The notes beneath the pieces were generated by a model. That model saw nothing but the letters and a program-made list of their open reading frames with translations, did no database searches and was not told the DNA's origin. Below, piece after piece: positions 33,626-42,009 of a stretch of DNA of 64,000 nucleotides. The DNA comes from Umezawaea sp049997955 (lineage in GTDB: Bacteria > Actinomycetota > Actinomycetes > Mycobacteriales > Pseudonocardiaceae). Every line of letters starts with the position of its first letter. Position 1 is the stretch's first letter. Location of the stretch: assembly GCA_049997955.1 (NCBI GenBank), contig JAEBDY010000002.1, forward strand, positions 558,001-622,000, given 5' to 3'. The translations under genes were made by a program, and so were the position numbers.

Positions 33626-34816
33626 TCAGGAGACCTTGGGGACCCGCACGATGAGGGCGTCGCCCTGACCGCCACCACCGCACAGCGCCGCCGCGCCGAT
33701 GCCGCCGCCGCGGCGCTGGAGCTCCAGCGCCAGGTGCAGGGCGATGCGGGCGCCGGACATGCCGATCGGGTGGCCGAGCGCGATGGCGCCGCCGTTCACG
33801 TTGACCCTGTCCTCGGACACGCCGAGCTGCCGGGCCGACACGATGCCGACGGCGGCGAACGCCTCGTTGATCTCGACGAGGTCCAGGTCGGCGGGGTCGA
33901 TGCCCTCCTTGGCGCAGGCGGCCTTGATCGCGTTGGCGGGCTGCTCGTGCAGGCTGGCGTCCGGACCGGCCACGACGCCGTGCGCGCCGATCTCGGCGAT
34001 CCAGGTCAGGCCCAGCTCCTCGGCCTTGGCCTTGCTCATCACGACCACGGCCGCGGCGCCGTCGGAGATCGGCGAGGCGGACCCGGCGGTGATGGTGCCG
34101 TCCGCGGCGAACGCGGGCCGCAGCTTGCCGAGCGTGTCAACGGTGGTGTCCGGCCGCACGCCCTCGTCGGTGCTCACGACCACCGGGTCGCCCTTGCGCT
34201 GCGGGATGCTGACCGGCGCGATCTCCTGCGCGAACAGGCCGTTGTCGATCGCGGCGGCGGCGCGCTGGTGCGAGCGGGCGGCGAACGCGTCCTGCTGCTC
34301 GCGGGTCAGCTCGTAGCGGCCGTTGTACTTCTCCGTCGACGCGCCCATCGCGACCTGGTCGAACGCGCAGAACAGCCCGTCGTTGGCCATGTGGTCGATC
34401 ATCGCCACGTCGCCGTACTTGAAGCCGCCGCGCGACTTCTGCAGCAGGTGCGGTGCCTGGGTCATCGACTCCTGGCCGCCCGCCACGACGATGTCGAACT
34501 CGCCCGCGCGGATCAGCTGGTCGGCGAGCGCGATGGCGTCCACGCCCGACAGGCACACCTTGTTGATGGTCAGCGCGGGCACGGTCATCGGGATGCCACC
34601 GGCGACCGCTGCCTGGCGGGCCGGGATCTGGCCCGCGCCCGCCGTCAGCACCTGGCCCATGATCACGTACTGCACCTGCTCCGGAGCGACGCCGGCCCGT
34701 TCGAGCGCCGCCTTGATCGCTACTCCGCCTAGCTGCGCGCCCGAGAAGTCCTTGAGCTGCCCCAGCAGCCTGCCCATCGGAGTACGGGCACCGGCGACGA
34801 TGACGGAACCGGACAC
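33626..34816 (-). CDS. acetyl-CoA C-acetyltransferase (thiolase)
   Basis: 396 residues. Condenses two acetyl-CoA to acetoacetyl-CoA or the reverse. Active-site Cys88 in TINKVCLSGVDAI; His in NVNGGAIALGHPIGMSGAR; second Cys in ALCGGGGQGDALIV. Family length is normal. With the 3-hydroxyacyl-CoA dehydrogenase at 42998 and ccr at 35647 it supplies the upper steps from acetyl-CoA to crotonyl- and butyryl-CoA or ethylmalonyl-CoA. A TACC-N4-GGTA palindrome stands about 50 bp upstream. Confidence 0.94.
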   Translation of the reverse strand: MSGSVIVAGARTPMGRLLGQLKDFSGAQLGGVAIKAALERAGVAPEQVQYVIMGQVLTAGAGQIPARQAAVAGGIPMTVPALTINKVCLSGVDAIALADQLIRAGEFDIVVAGGQESMTQAPHLLQKSRGGFKYGDVAMIDHMANDGLFCAFDQVAMGASTEKYNGRYELTREQQDAFAARSHQRAAAAIDNGLFAQEIAPVSIPQRKGDPVVVSTDEGVRPDTTVDTLGKLRPAFAADGTITAGSASPISDGAAAVVVMSKAKAEELGLTWIAEIGAHGVVAGPDASLHEQPANAIKAACAKEGIDPADLDLVEINEAFAAVGIVSARQLGVSEDRVNVNGGAIALGHPIGMSGARIALHLALELQRRGGGIGAAALCGGGGQGDALIVRVPKVS

Positions 34817-34866
34817 AAGAGCCTCCAGGCGGTGAGCGGACGTTAACTTCGCACGATACCCAGGGT

Positions 34867-34878
34867 TACCAGGCGGTA
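34867..34878. promoter_or_regulatory. TACC-N4-GGTA palindrome between thiolase and epimerase
   Basis: TACCAGGCGGTA in the 130-bp divergent spacer, 50 bp from the thiolase start and 68 bp from the epimerase start. Member of the four-site set described for 15431. Confidence 0.5.
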
Positions 34879-34946
34879 CGCCCGTGAGGCGCCTGTGAGG
34901 CGTCGCACAACCGCCCCTGCACCGATTCCGTCACTACGCTGAGCCG

Positions 34947-35399
34947 ATGCAGGAAGCACTCCGCGGTCTCGTCACCGCCATCGACCACGTCGGCATCGCG
35001 GTGCCGGACCTCGACGTCGCCATCGCCTTCCACCGCGACAACTTCGGCCTCGAAGTGGCGCACAGCGAGGTGAACGAGGAGCAGGGCGTCCGCGAGGCGA
35101 TGCTGCGCGCGCCGGGCGACGACGGCACCGGTCCCGCCGTGCAGCTGCTCGCGCCGCTGAACGAGGCGTCGACGATCGCGAAGTTCATCGGCCGCTCCGG
35201 TCCGGGGCTCCAGCAACTGGCCTACCGGGTGTCCGATGTGGACGCCGCGGCCGACGCGCTGCGCGCCAGGGGCCTGCGCCTGCTCTACGAGGCGGCCAGG
35301 CGCGGCACGTCGAACAGCCGGGTCAACTTCGTGCACCCCAAGGACGCGGGCGGCGTGCTGATCGAACTGGTCGAGCCCGCCGCACCGGGCGACCACTGA
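34947..35399 (+). CDS. mce: methylmalonyl-CoA epimerase
   Basis: 150 residues, two VOC (glyoxalase-like) half-domains. Interconverts (2R)- and (2S)-methylmalonyl-CoA, probably also ethylmalonyl-CoA. Metal ligands are expected in AIDHVGIAVPDLD (His), the central LQQLAYRVSDVDAA region, and the C-terminal GGVLIELVEP (Glu). Divergent from the thiolase and followed by its own terminator and then ccr, so C4 carbon reduced by Ccr can enter this branch. Confidence 0.93.
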   Translation: MQEALRGLVTAIDHVGIAVPDLDVAIAFHRDNFGLEVAHSEVNEEQGVREAMLRAPGDDGTGPAVQLLAPLNEASTIAKFIGRSGPGLQQLAYRVSDVDAAADALRARGLRLLYEAARRGTSNSRVNFVHPKDAGGVLIELVEPAAPGDH

Positions 35400-35407
35400 C
35401 CCTCGCC

Positions 35408-35449
35408 GCCGGGGTCGGCCTGCCGCGCGAGCGACCGGCCGACCCCGGC
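35408..35449 (+). terminator. terminator after mce
   Basis: GCCGGGGTCGGCC (35408-35420) pairs with GGCCGACCCCGGC (35437-35449): 13 bp perfect, 16-nt loop, 8 nt after the stop codon. Confidence 0.75.
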
Positions 35450-35569
35450 GTGCTTCCACGTCCTCCGGGGCGGTGAGCCCCGACTCCCGGTATCCCGTGC
35501 GAGCCCCCGTCGGCGGCAGGGTCGGACATCCACTTTCCGTGCCCTGCCTCACATCGTTCGTTCTGAATC

Positions 35570-35587
35570 GGTTACCCGTCGGTAACC
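35570..35587. promoter_or_regulatory. palindromic operator candidate before ccr
   Basis: GGTTACCCGTCGGTAACC, perfect 7-bp arms around 4 bp, 59 bp upstream of the ccr start. Best-conserved member of the TACC-N4-GGTA set. Confidence 0.6.
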
Positions 35588-35633
35588 TCCGGCACCCAGC
35601 GCCTTCAGCCCGTTCGACCGACACTCCTCACAT

Positions 35634-35640
35634 GGGAGGA
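35634..35640 (+). promoter_or_regulatory. ribosome binding site that fixes the ccr start
   Basis: GGGAGGA, 6 nt before GTG 35647. An ATG overlaps it (35632) in frame and is often a tempting start, but it has no ribosome site of its own. Confidence 0.7.
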
Positions 35641-35646
35641 CCCGCC

Positions 35647-36978
35647 GTGCAGAAGATCCTCGACGCGATCCTGGCCGACGAACTCGACGCCATCGCGTCC
35701 CTCCCCGTCCCCACGACCTACCGCGGCGTCACCGTCCACGAGGACGAGACCGCGATGTTCGAGGGCGTCGCCACCAAGGACAAGGACCCGCGCAAGTCGC
35801 TGCACCTCGACGAGGTGCCGACGCCGGAACTCGGTCCCGGTGAGGCGCTCGTCGCGGTCATGGCCAGCGCGATCAACTACAACACCGTGTGGACGTCGAT
35901 CTTCGAGCCGATGTCGACGTTCGGGTTCCTCAAGAAGTACGGCCGCAGCTCCCCGCTGGCCCTCAAGCACGACCTGCCCTACCACGTGGTCGGCTCCGAC
36001 CTGGCGGGCGTCGTGCTGCGCACCGGCCCCGGCGTGAACGCGTGGAAGCCCGGCGACCGCGTGGTCGCGCACTGCCTGGACGTGCAGCTTGAGCACGCCG
36101 ACGGGCACAATGACACGATGCTCGACCCGGAGCAGCGGATCTGGGGCTTCGAGACGAACTTCGGCGGCCTGGCCGAGCTGGCGCTGGTGAAGTCCAACCA
36201 GCTCATGCCGATGCCCGACCACCTGACGTGGGAGGAAGCGGCGTCCCCCGGACTGGTCAACTCGACCGCGTACCGGCAGCTGGTGTCCCGCAACGGCGCC
36301 GGGATGAAGCAGGGCGACACCGTGCTGATCTGGGGCGCGTCCGGCGGGCTCGGCTCGTACGCCACGCAGTTCGCGCTCAACGGCGGCGCGACGCCCGTCT
36401 GCGTCGTGTCCAGCCCGGAGAAGGCGGCGCTGGTCAGGTCGATGGGCGCGGAGCTGATCATCGACCGCAGCGCCGAGGAGTACCGGTTCTGGAAGGACGA
36501 GAACGAGCAGGACCCGCGGGAGTGGAAGCGGTTCGGCGCGAAGATCCGCGAGCTGACCGGCGGCGACGACCCGGACATCGTGTTCGAGCACCCCGGCCGC
36601 GAGACGTTCGGCGCCAGCGTGTTCGTCGCCAAGCGCGGCGGCACGATCGTCACCTGCGCGTCCACGAGCGGGTTCATGCACCAGTACGACAACCGCTACC
36701 TGTGGATGAACCTCAAGAGGATCATCGGCTCGCACTTCGCGAACTACCGCGAGGCGTGGGAGGCGAACCGGTTGGTCGCCAAGGGGAAAGTTCACCCCAC
36801 AGTGTCCAAGGTGTACTCGTTGGAGGAAACCGGACAAGCGGCGCACGACGTCCACCGCAACGCCCACCAGGGCAAGGTCGGCGTGCTGTGCCTGGCCCCG
36901 ACCGACGGACTCGGCGTGCGCGACCACGAGCTGCGGGCGACCCACCTGACCGGTATCAACCGGTTCCGGGGCGTGTAG
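35647..36978 (+). CDS. ccr: crotonyl-CoA carboxylase/reductase
   Basis: 443 residues from GTG 35647. NADPH-dependent enzyme of the MDR fold that reduces crotonyl-CoA and fixes CO2 to give ethylmalonyl-CoA. Motifs: ALVAVMASAINYNTVWTSIFEP, HVVGSDLAGVVLRTGPGVNAWKPGDRVVAH, WGFETNFGGLAELALVKSNQL, nucleotide-binding loop WGASGGLGSYATQFA, RFGAKIRELTGGDDPDIVFEHPGR, GFMHQYDNRYLWMNLKRIIGSHFANY. The long insertion after the Rossmann core is characteristic of Ccr as opposed to plain reductases. The ethylmalonyl-CoA mutase is not in the window. Confidence 0.95.
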   Translation: MQKILDAILADELDAIASLPVPTTYRGVTVHEDETAMFEGVATKDKDPRKSLHLDEVPTPELGPGEALVAVMASAINYNTVWTSIFEPMSTFGFLKKYGRSSPLALKHDLPYHVVGSDLAGVVLRTGPGVNAWKPGDRVVAHCLDVQLEHADGHNDTMLDPEQRIWGFETNFGGLAELALVKSNQLMPMPDHLTWEEAASPGLVNSTAYRQLVSRNGAGMKQGDTVLIWGASGGLGSYATQFALNGGATPVCVVSSPEKAALVRSMGAELIIDRSAEEYRFWKDENEQDPREWKRFGAKIRELTGGDDPDIVFEHPGRETFGASVFVAKRGGTIVTCASTSGFMHQYDNRYLWMNLKRIIGSHFANYREAWEANRLVAKGKVHPTVSKVYSLEETGQAAHDVHRNAHQGKVGVLCLAPTDGLGVRDHELRATHLTGINRFRGV

Positions 36979-37032
36979 GGAAGACCACGTCGGGGTGCCG
37001 CCGTGGCACCACGAACGGGTAGCGTGGGGGTC

Positions 37033-38202
37033 ATGGGCCTCGCCGACGATCGTGACCTCGTCCCGCTGGGATCCGGCTTCGACATCGCCAAGCGGGGGTA
37101 CGACAAGGGCCAGGTCGAGGACCACCTCGAACGGCTCGACTCGGACCTCCGCCTCCTGGCTGCCGACCGTGACGCCGCGGTGTCCCAGACCAACGACCTC
37201 GCGCGCCAGCTCGACGCCGCGCGATCCGAGATGGCGGAGATGCGGGGCCAGGTCGAGCGGCTCTCCATGCCACCGAACACCCTGGAGGGCCTGAGCGAAC
37301 GGCTGCAGCGCATGCTGCGGCTCGCCCAGGAAGAGGCGAACGAGATCAAGGCGCGCGCCGAGGCCGAGGGCGGGCACATCCGCACCAAGGCCGAGGGCGA
37401 AGCGGGCGCGCTGCGCACCCGGTACGAGAAGCTGATCGCGGAACTGGACCAGCGGCGCGCCGACATGGAGGCCGAGCACCAGGGCGTCCTGGAGAAGGCG
37501 CGCGCCGAGGCGGAGAAGATCACCGCGGACGCGAAGGCCTCCGCCGACGTCGTGGTGCAGGGCGCCGAACAGCGCCGCCTGACCGTGGAGGAGGACTTCG
37601 AGATCGCGATGGCCGCGCGCCGGGTCGAGTCGATGAAGACGCTCGCCGCGACGGAGGCGTCCAGCAAGGCCGAGGCGGACCGCAGGCTGCGGGAGTCGCA
37701 GGACGAGGCGGCCCGGATCCGCGCGCAGATCGCGCAGGAGCAGGCGACCAGCAACGCCGAGGCCCAGCGGTTGGTGCGCGAGGCCACCGAGGAGGCCAAC
37801 CGCAGGCGGCACGACTCGATCAGCGAGGCCACCGCACGGGTGCAGGAGGCGACCGACGAGTCGAACCGGCGGGTGCGCGACGCGACCGAGGAGGCCAACC
37901 GGCGGATCGCGGCGGCCCAGCAGCAGGTCGAGGCGCTGACGAAGCTGCGAAACGGGTTGTCGCAGCAGCTGCGCGGGGCCCGCACGGCGTTGCAGGAGAT
38001 CGAACCGCTGCTGGAGCCGTTGGAGGTGGAGAAGGAAGCCGCCGCTCCGCACGCGGTTCCCACCCCGGTTCCCGCGGCTCCCGTTCCGGCCGCTCTTCCC
38101 GCGGCCGCCGCTCCGGCTCCCCCGGCGCCCGTGCCGTCGGACGCGACCGTGACCCTGGCCAAGCCCGTCGTCCCCCAGAAGGCTCCGGCCGCCAAGCGCT
38201 GA
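37033..38202 (+). CDS. DivIVA/Scy-like coiled-coil protein
   Basis: 389 residues. N-terminal DivIVA-type membrane-binding segment (LVPLGSGFDIAKRGYDKGQVEDHLERLDSDLRLL), then almost continuous heptad-rich coiled coil from about 40 to 335 (NEIKARAEAEGGHIRTKAEG, ATEEANRRRHDS, QVEALTKLRNGLSQQL), ending in a Pro/Ala-rich tail. Such proteins organise polar growth or hyphal cytoskeleton. In Streptomyces, as I recall, the polarity protein gene scy also lies beside methylmalonyl-CoA epimerase and thiolase genes, so this is probably the local Scy/FilP-type counterpart. Start ATG 37033. Confidence 0.8.
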   Translation: MGLADDRDLVPLGSGFDIAKRGYDKGQVEDHLERLDSDLRLLAADRDAAVSQTNDLARQLDAARSEMAEMRGQVERLSMPPNTLEGLSERLQRMLRLAQEEANEIKARAEAEGGHIRTKAEGEAGALRTRYEKLIAELDQRRADMEAEHQGVLEKARAEAEKITADAKASADVVVQGAEQRRLTVEEDFEIAMAARRVESMKTLAATEASSKAEADRRLRESQDEAARIRAQIAQEQATSNAEAQRLVREATEEANRRRHDSISEATARVQEATDESNRRVRDATEEANRRIAAAQQQVEALTKLRNGLSQQLRGARTALQEIEPLLEPLEVEKEAAAPHAVPTPVPAAPVPAALPAAAAPAPPAPVPSDATVTLAKPVVPQKAPAAKR

Positions 38203-38208
38203 CTGTCG

Positions 38209-38233
38209 TACCCCCGCGTTACCGTCGGGGGTA
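38209..38233 (+). promoter_or_regulatory. hairpin overlapping the ribosome site of the next gene
   Basis: TACCCCCG (38209-38216) pairs with CGGGGGTA (38226-38233). The right arm is the only G-rich segment available as ribosome site and includes the A of the ATG, so folding would hide the start. Confidence 0.4.
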
Positions 38234-38754
38234 TGACCACGCCACCGGACGACCTGCACACCGAACGCCTCCGGCTGCGCCGGGTCGTGCCCGGCGACCT
38301 GGCGTCCGCGTTGGCGATCATGGGCGATCCGGAGACGAACCGCCACAACCCGGACGGCACGCCCGCACCGGAGCACACGGCCGGGCAGTTGAGCGACTGG
38401 CAGGAGCACTGGGCCAGGGACGGCATCGGCTACTGGGCCGTCGAGCTGGGCGGCGTGGTGATCGGGTTCGGCGGCCTGCGCACCCATGACCTGGACGGCG
38501 AGCCGACGTTCAACCTGTTCTACCGGTTCACCCCGGCGCACTGGGGCTTCGGCTACGCCCCGGAAATGGCGCGGGCCGCCATCGAGTGGGCCGACTCGGC
38601 GCGCCCCGACCGCCCCGTGGTGATCCTCACCGACCTGGACAACAAGCCGTCGCAGCGCGTCGCGGAGAAACTGGGCTTCATCCGCACGGGTGACACGGAG
38701 CGGGGCACCATGCACGTCTACCGCAGACCTCAGGCCTCGACGATCGTCACCTGA
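38233..38754 (+). CDS. RimJ/RimL-type N-acetyltransferase
   Basis: 173 residues. LHTERLRLRRVVPGDLASALAI is the classic opening of the RimJ/RimL GNAT branch; acetyl-CoA-binding region near FTPAHWGFGYAPEMARAAIEWA and the closing NKPSQRVAEKLGFIRTGD. Acetylates a protein N-terminus or small amine; target unknown. Translation may be limited by a hairpin covering the start. Its 3' end overlaps the convergent hydrolase by 25 bp. Confidence 0.88.
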   Translation: MTTPPDDLHTERLRLRRVVPGDLASALAIMGDPETNRHNPDGTPAPEHTAGQLSDWQEHWARDGIGYWAVELGGVVIGFGGLRTHDLDGEPTFNLFYRFTPAHWGFGYAPEMARAAIEWADSARPDRPVVILTDLDNKPSQRVAEKLGFIRTGDTERGTMHVYRRPQASTIVT

Positions 38755-39491
38755 CCCTTCTCCCAGGGCCCTGTCCAGGTCCGGGCCAGGGGCGTGGGGA
38801 CGGAGGGCGCGACCACGCCCACGATCGCGTCCATCACCTTGTCCGACTGCCCCACCATCAGGTGGCGCGCGTTCTCGAACTCGACCACCTCGGCACTGGG
38901 CAGATCGGCCCCGAACCGCACCCGCGCCTGCTCCGGGGACAGGTGGTCGTCGAGTTCGGGCACCAGGCACACCACGGACTTGCCGGACCGCTCCCAGGCC
39001 TGGAGCTGCGCGGGCTCGCTCCAGCGCAACGGCGGCGAGATCAGCACCGCACCCCGCACAGCGGGGTCGCACCCGTGCATCAACGCCAGATCGGTCCCGA
39101 ACGACCACCCGACCAACCACACGTCGGGCAACCCGCGCTCCGCCACGAACTCCAAGGCGGCCGCGACGTCCAACCGCTCACCGACACCGTCGTCAAAAGC
39201 CCCTTGGCTGCGCCCGGCTTCACTGACCGTGCCACGGGTGTTGAACCGCAACACCGCAAGCCCGGCCAAGGCGGGCAACCGCCACGCGGCCTTGCGGTAG
39301 AGGTGCGAATCCATCATCCCGCCGTGAGTGGGCAGCGGGTGCAACAACACGAGCGTCGCCAACGGCTCACGACCAACGGGCAGGGCCAACTCCCCCACCA
39401 ACTCCAGCCCGTCAGCAGTCCGCAGCACAACAGCCTCACGCAAGGCAGGCAAAACCGTGTTCGCCGAAACCCTCACAGAGGAGACACCCAC
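38730..39491 (-). CDS. alpha/beta hydrolase
   Basis: 253 residues, soluble. N-terminal strand region TLVLLHPLPTHGGMMDSHLYRKAAWRL, nucleophile elbow GWSFGTD, acid in VPELDDHLSPEQAR, and C-terminal His in NARHLMVG. The HPxPxxGG start and overall size match the small hydrolases related to YfbR/dienelactone-type proteins common in actinobacteria. Substrate unknown. Confidence 0.87.
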   Translation of the reverse strand: MGVSSVRVSANTVLPALREAVVLRTADGLELVGELALPVGREPLATLVLLHPLPTHGGMMDSHLYRKAAWRLPALAGLAVLRFNTRGTVSEAGRSQGAFDDGVGERLDVAAALEFVAERGLPDVWLVGWSFGTDLALMHGCDPAVRGAVLISPPLRWSEPAQLQAWERSGKSVVCLVPELDDHLSPEQARVRFGADLPSAEVVEFENARHLMVGQSDKVMDAIVGVVAPSVPTPLARTWTGPWEKGQVTIVEA

Positions 39492-39535
39492 AGCAGCCCA
39501 ACTCCTTCATCCACCACACCCCGACTGCCCACCTC

Positions 39536-39845
39536 AGGCGAACCAGCTCTACGCGTCCCAACGACCAAGCCACGCTTCCGACCGACCAAGACCACGCGCC
39601 ATCCCAACAGACCGGCCCTACGAGTTCCAGCGCCCGAGCCCGCGTTCCAACCCGCCCACCTCAGGCAGGCCAGCTCTACGAGTTCCAGCGGCCAAGCCCA
39701 TACCTCCGACCAACCACCGGACTGACCGCCCCACTTCAGGCGGACCCGCTCCACGCGTCCCAGCAGCCGTGCCCACACTTCAGCCAACCACCCGACCACC
39801 CCAGGCAGACCGGCTTTGCGCATTCCAGCAGCCGAGCCCACACCC
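39536..39845. repeat. degenerate tandem repeats of about 58-75 bp
   Basis: Five diverged copies of a CTCTACGAGTTCCAGCGGCC-like motif, near 39547, 39616, 39674, 39749 and 39814, with CAGGC at the start of several units. In one frame they would read as SQRPSHAS-like repeats, but there is no start, no ribosome site and no conservation of frame, so I treat them as non-coding. Confidence 0.55.
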
Positions 39846-39851
39846 CACCCT

Positions 39852-39955
39852 CACCCCGATCCCCAGCGCCTTCATGCCCCGCTTTGTTTGTCAAGGCATC
39901 TTTCCCGCCTTGACAAACAAAGCGGGGCATAGAAATAATTGCGCATCGGGGCGAG
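39852..39955 (-). repeat. palindromic intergenic element, copy d (reverse orientation)
   Basis: 104 bp. Perfect 24-bp stem 39874-39897 with 39907-39930 around loop ATCTTTCCC. Outer stem ATGCCCCGCTTTGTT is unique to this copy; inner TGTCAAGGC is shared. Left end CACCCCGAT, right end ATCGGGGCGAG, with ATAATTGCGC between. In reverse orientation to copy e, 160 bp away. Confidence 0.85.
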
Positions 39956-40115
39956 ACCGCTCACGCGTCACCACCCACACCTTCGGCCACCGACTCGTCA
40001 ACGAACCCGCACACTCTTTGACCTGCTTCGATCCGGTTTTGTCGGTGGGCTGTCGTAGCGTATACATCGGGGGGGGCGCACCTATCGGGGGACGCCTGAT
40101 TCACACCGGCCTCGT

Positions 40116-40220
40116 CACCCCGCTCGCGCAATTGTCTCCATTGACGCCCTTGATTTGTCAAGGCGGGAAAGATGCCTTGACAAATCAAGGGCGTCAATGA
40201 GGGCGCTTCGGATCGGGGTG
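40116..40220 (+). repeat. palindromic intergenic element, copy e (forward orientation)
   Basis: 105 bp, the cleanest copy: perfect 26-bp stem 40139-40164 with 40174-40199, loop GGGAAAGAT, terminal CACCCCG and CGGGGTG. Outer stem CATTGACGCCCTTGAT differs from copy b in its middle, with matching changes on the other arm. Confidence 0.87.
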
Positions 40221-40259
40221 GCGCGGGGGGCCTGGGTGTCGGGTGGGTTGCGTGCTCCC

Positions 40260-40390
40260 GCCTGGCTATAGCGGGTTGGGTTTGGTGGGCCGCTTGACTG
40301 TGGGCGGATTGGGTTCGATGGGGCCGCTTGGCTGTAGGCGGATTGGGTTCGATGGGGTCGCTTGGCTGTAGCGGGCTGGGTTCAGTGGGC
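40260..40390. repeat. degenerate tandem repeats, 33-34 bp period
   Basis: About four units of the type GGCCGCTTGGCTGTAGGCGG followed by ATTGGGTTCGATG, the two central ones nearly identical. No coding frame. Confidence 0.65.
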
Positions 40391-40565
40391 TGCTCGTATT
40401 GGCAGTCAGGTCGGATCTATTCACCCGGGCCGTTGCGGGCCGGGTTTGGTGAGACTGCTTGGACCTGTGCCAGGTCTGCTTGGCACTGCGGCAGGCCGAA
40501 TCCGGTCTGAAGCGCACCCGAACGGCTCTCCACGTCAAGTCCCGTGCGGTCGTACAAGCAGGGGG
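40391..40565. other. spacer without recognised feature
   Basis: 175 bp between the 34-bp repeats and the stop codon of the leftward gene at 40566; nothing convincing seen. Confidence 0.4.
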
Positions 40566-40862
40566 CTAGTAGCCGCGTCGTGGTCTGCGGGTGCGGGAGT
40601 TCCAGCAGCCCTGGTGCCAGTGGCGGCGTTCTTCCACCGTGCCGTAGTCCGACGCGGGCCAGGCGACCACGTGTGGTGTGCCCGGTTGGATCTGGTGGTC
40701 GCAGCCGGGGCAGCGGTAGTGCTTCGTGGTTTGGGCTCCTGGGACGTTGCGGACCAGCCAGTCGCCGTCCCTCGCCGATTCGCTGCGGGCCCAGCCGATG
40801 CCGCCGCCCATCGGTCGGTCGTCGTCCGACGCTGGTCGTTTGGGGTGGTTGCGGCGCGGCAC
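40566..40862 (-). CDS. small zinc-binding-motif protein
   Basis: 98 residues, basic at both ends. A single candidate metal site: HYRCPGCDHQIQPGTPHVVAWP followed by RRHWHQGCWNSR, that is CxxC with later His and Cys residues. I recognise this as a conserved actinobacterial small protein next to fmdB-like genes, sometimes labelled ATP/GTP-binding without evidence; function unknown. Divergent from the FmdB-like gene (47 bp between starts). Confidence 0.75.
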   Translation of the reverse strand: MPRRNHPKRPASDDDRPMGGGIGWARSESARDGDWLVRNVPGAQTTKHYRCPGCDHQIQPGTPHVVAWPASDYGTVEERRHWHQGCWNSRTRRPRRGY

Positions 40863-40909
40863 GAGGGCCCAGACTACCGATGGGGTTCCGGAGCCGGGAG
40901 AATGGCCGG

Positions 40910-41113
40910 GTGCCGACCTACGAGTTTCGCTGCAAGGCCTGTGGTTCCACGTTCGAGGTCAAGCGGCCCATGAGCGCGTCCGGTGAGCCCGCCGACTGTC
41001 CCGAGGGTCACGCCGACACGGTGAAGCTGCTGTCCGTGGTGGGGGTCGCCGGTGGCTCCGCCGCCGCGCCCGCGCCGCAGGGCGGGTGCTGCGGCGGCGG
41101 GTGTTGCGGCTAG
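40910..41113 (+). CDS. FmdB-family zinc-ribbon protein
   Basis: 67 residues from GTG 40910 (VPTYEFRCKACGSTFEVKRPM). The FmdB putative regulatory zinc ribbon has CxxC, then DCPEGH in place of the second CxxC pair, and ends in GGCCGGGCCG, a Gly/Cys-rich tail frequent in actinobacterial members. GGGAG lies about 10 nt upstream. Its stop overlaps the convergent MerR gene by 4 bp. Function poorly known; possibly metal handling. Confidence 0.88.
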   Translation: MPTYEFRCKACGSTFEVKRPMSASGEPADCPEGHADTVKLLSVVGVAGGSAAAPAPQGGCCGGGCCG

Positions 41114-42009
41114 GCCGGGTCCCGGGTAGCGGGTGAGTCTTGGGCGGACAGCTCTATTCCCAGTTCCATGCAGCGCAGGCGGGCCGGGGAGAAGTCGTAG
41201 GGCATCTTGCCGATGGCTTCGACCGCGCTCATGGAGCCGGCCTCCCGCCTGCAAGAACCGAGGTCGGCCCCGTCATCGGCGGCAACGGGGTGCAGAACGT
41301 CCCAGGCGTCGAAGAGGGCATCGTCGTCCTGGTCCAGGCCGGACTCCTCGATGACGGCCATCAGGACCTTTTCGAAGGCGTGCCGCTCGGCGGCCACTTG
41401 AGCCACCCGTGGATCATCGACGGCGACGCTGTCGTCGAGTGCCTCCTCGGCGTCATCGATGCGGTCGGAGTCCTCCCGGAGAGCGGGATGCTCGGCCAGG
41501 GCGACGAAGCGGGTGGCCTGGACGGCCGCGCCGAGCGGGCCGAAGATCCGCTCGGTGACCAGCAGGGTGTCCAGGTCCGCCTGGCGCAGGGAGCCTTCGG
41601 GCAGGCCCTTGAGGCGTTCGGTGACGAAGTCGGAGAGCAGGCCCATCCGGCTGCCTTCGGCGCGCATCCGCCGCACGGCGGTCCGTTGCCGCCGCAATTC
41701 CGCCTCCTGCTCGGCGAGGGTTCCCTCCACCCGCTCCAGGATGCCCGCGATACCGTCTCCGCCGTCCGCACCGGCGGAAGCCATGCCGGTGGTGAAGGCG
41801 TCACGGATGTCGTCCAGGGCGATCCCGGCGTCGGCCATCTTGAGGATCCACAGCAGGCGGATCATGTCCTCGTACCCGTAGCGGCGTCGGTCATCACCGC
41901 CCCGCTCGGGCTCGGGGAGCAGGCCGATCTCGTGGTAGTGGCGAATCGCCCGTGGCGTGGTGCCGGCGAAGGCCGCCGCGTCGCCGATCTTGACCTGGCG
42001 GGGTGGCAT
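41110..42009 (-). CDS. MerR-family transcriptional regulator
   Basis: 299 residues from ATG 42009 (MPPRQVKIGDAAAFAG). N-terminal winged helix VKIGDAAAFAGTTPRAIRHYHEIGLLPEPERGGDDRRRYGYEDMIRLLWI is a typical MerR domain, followed by coiled coil (LAEQEAELRRQRTAVRRMRAEG) and a long acidic helical domain (about 130-299) of unknown ligand. Larger than simple metal sensors, so probably an effector-binding subgroup. No obvious target gene adjacent; it may control itself. Confidence 0.88.
   Translation of the reverse strand: MPPRQVKIGDAAAFAGTTPRAIRHYHEIGLLPEPERGGDDRRRYGYEDMIRLLWILKMADAGIALDDIRDAFTTGMASAGADGGDGIAGILERVEGTLAEQEAELRRQRTAVRRMRAEGSRMGLLSDFVTERLKGLPEGSLRQADLDTLLVTERIFGPLGAAVQATRFVALAEHPALREDSDRIDDAEEALDDSVAVDDPRVAQVAAERHAFEKVLMAVIEESGLDQDDDALFDAWDVLHPVAADDGADLGSCRREAGSMSAVEAIGKMPYDFSPARLRCMELGIELSAQDSPATRDPA

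Noticed and set aside
35605..39120. A very long minus-strand open frame across ccr, the coiled-coil gene and the acetyltransferase
   Set aside because: Antisense to four well-supported genes; composition (runs of Arg, Gly, Val, His) is typical of frames opposite high-G+C coding DNA, with no domain motif.
39536..39845. A repeat-protein gene in the 39.5-39.9 kb region
   Set aside because: The 58-75 bp repeat spacing is not a constant multiple of three, so no frame is kept through the repeats.
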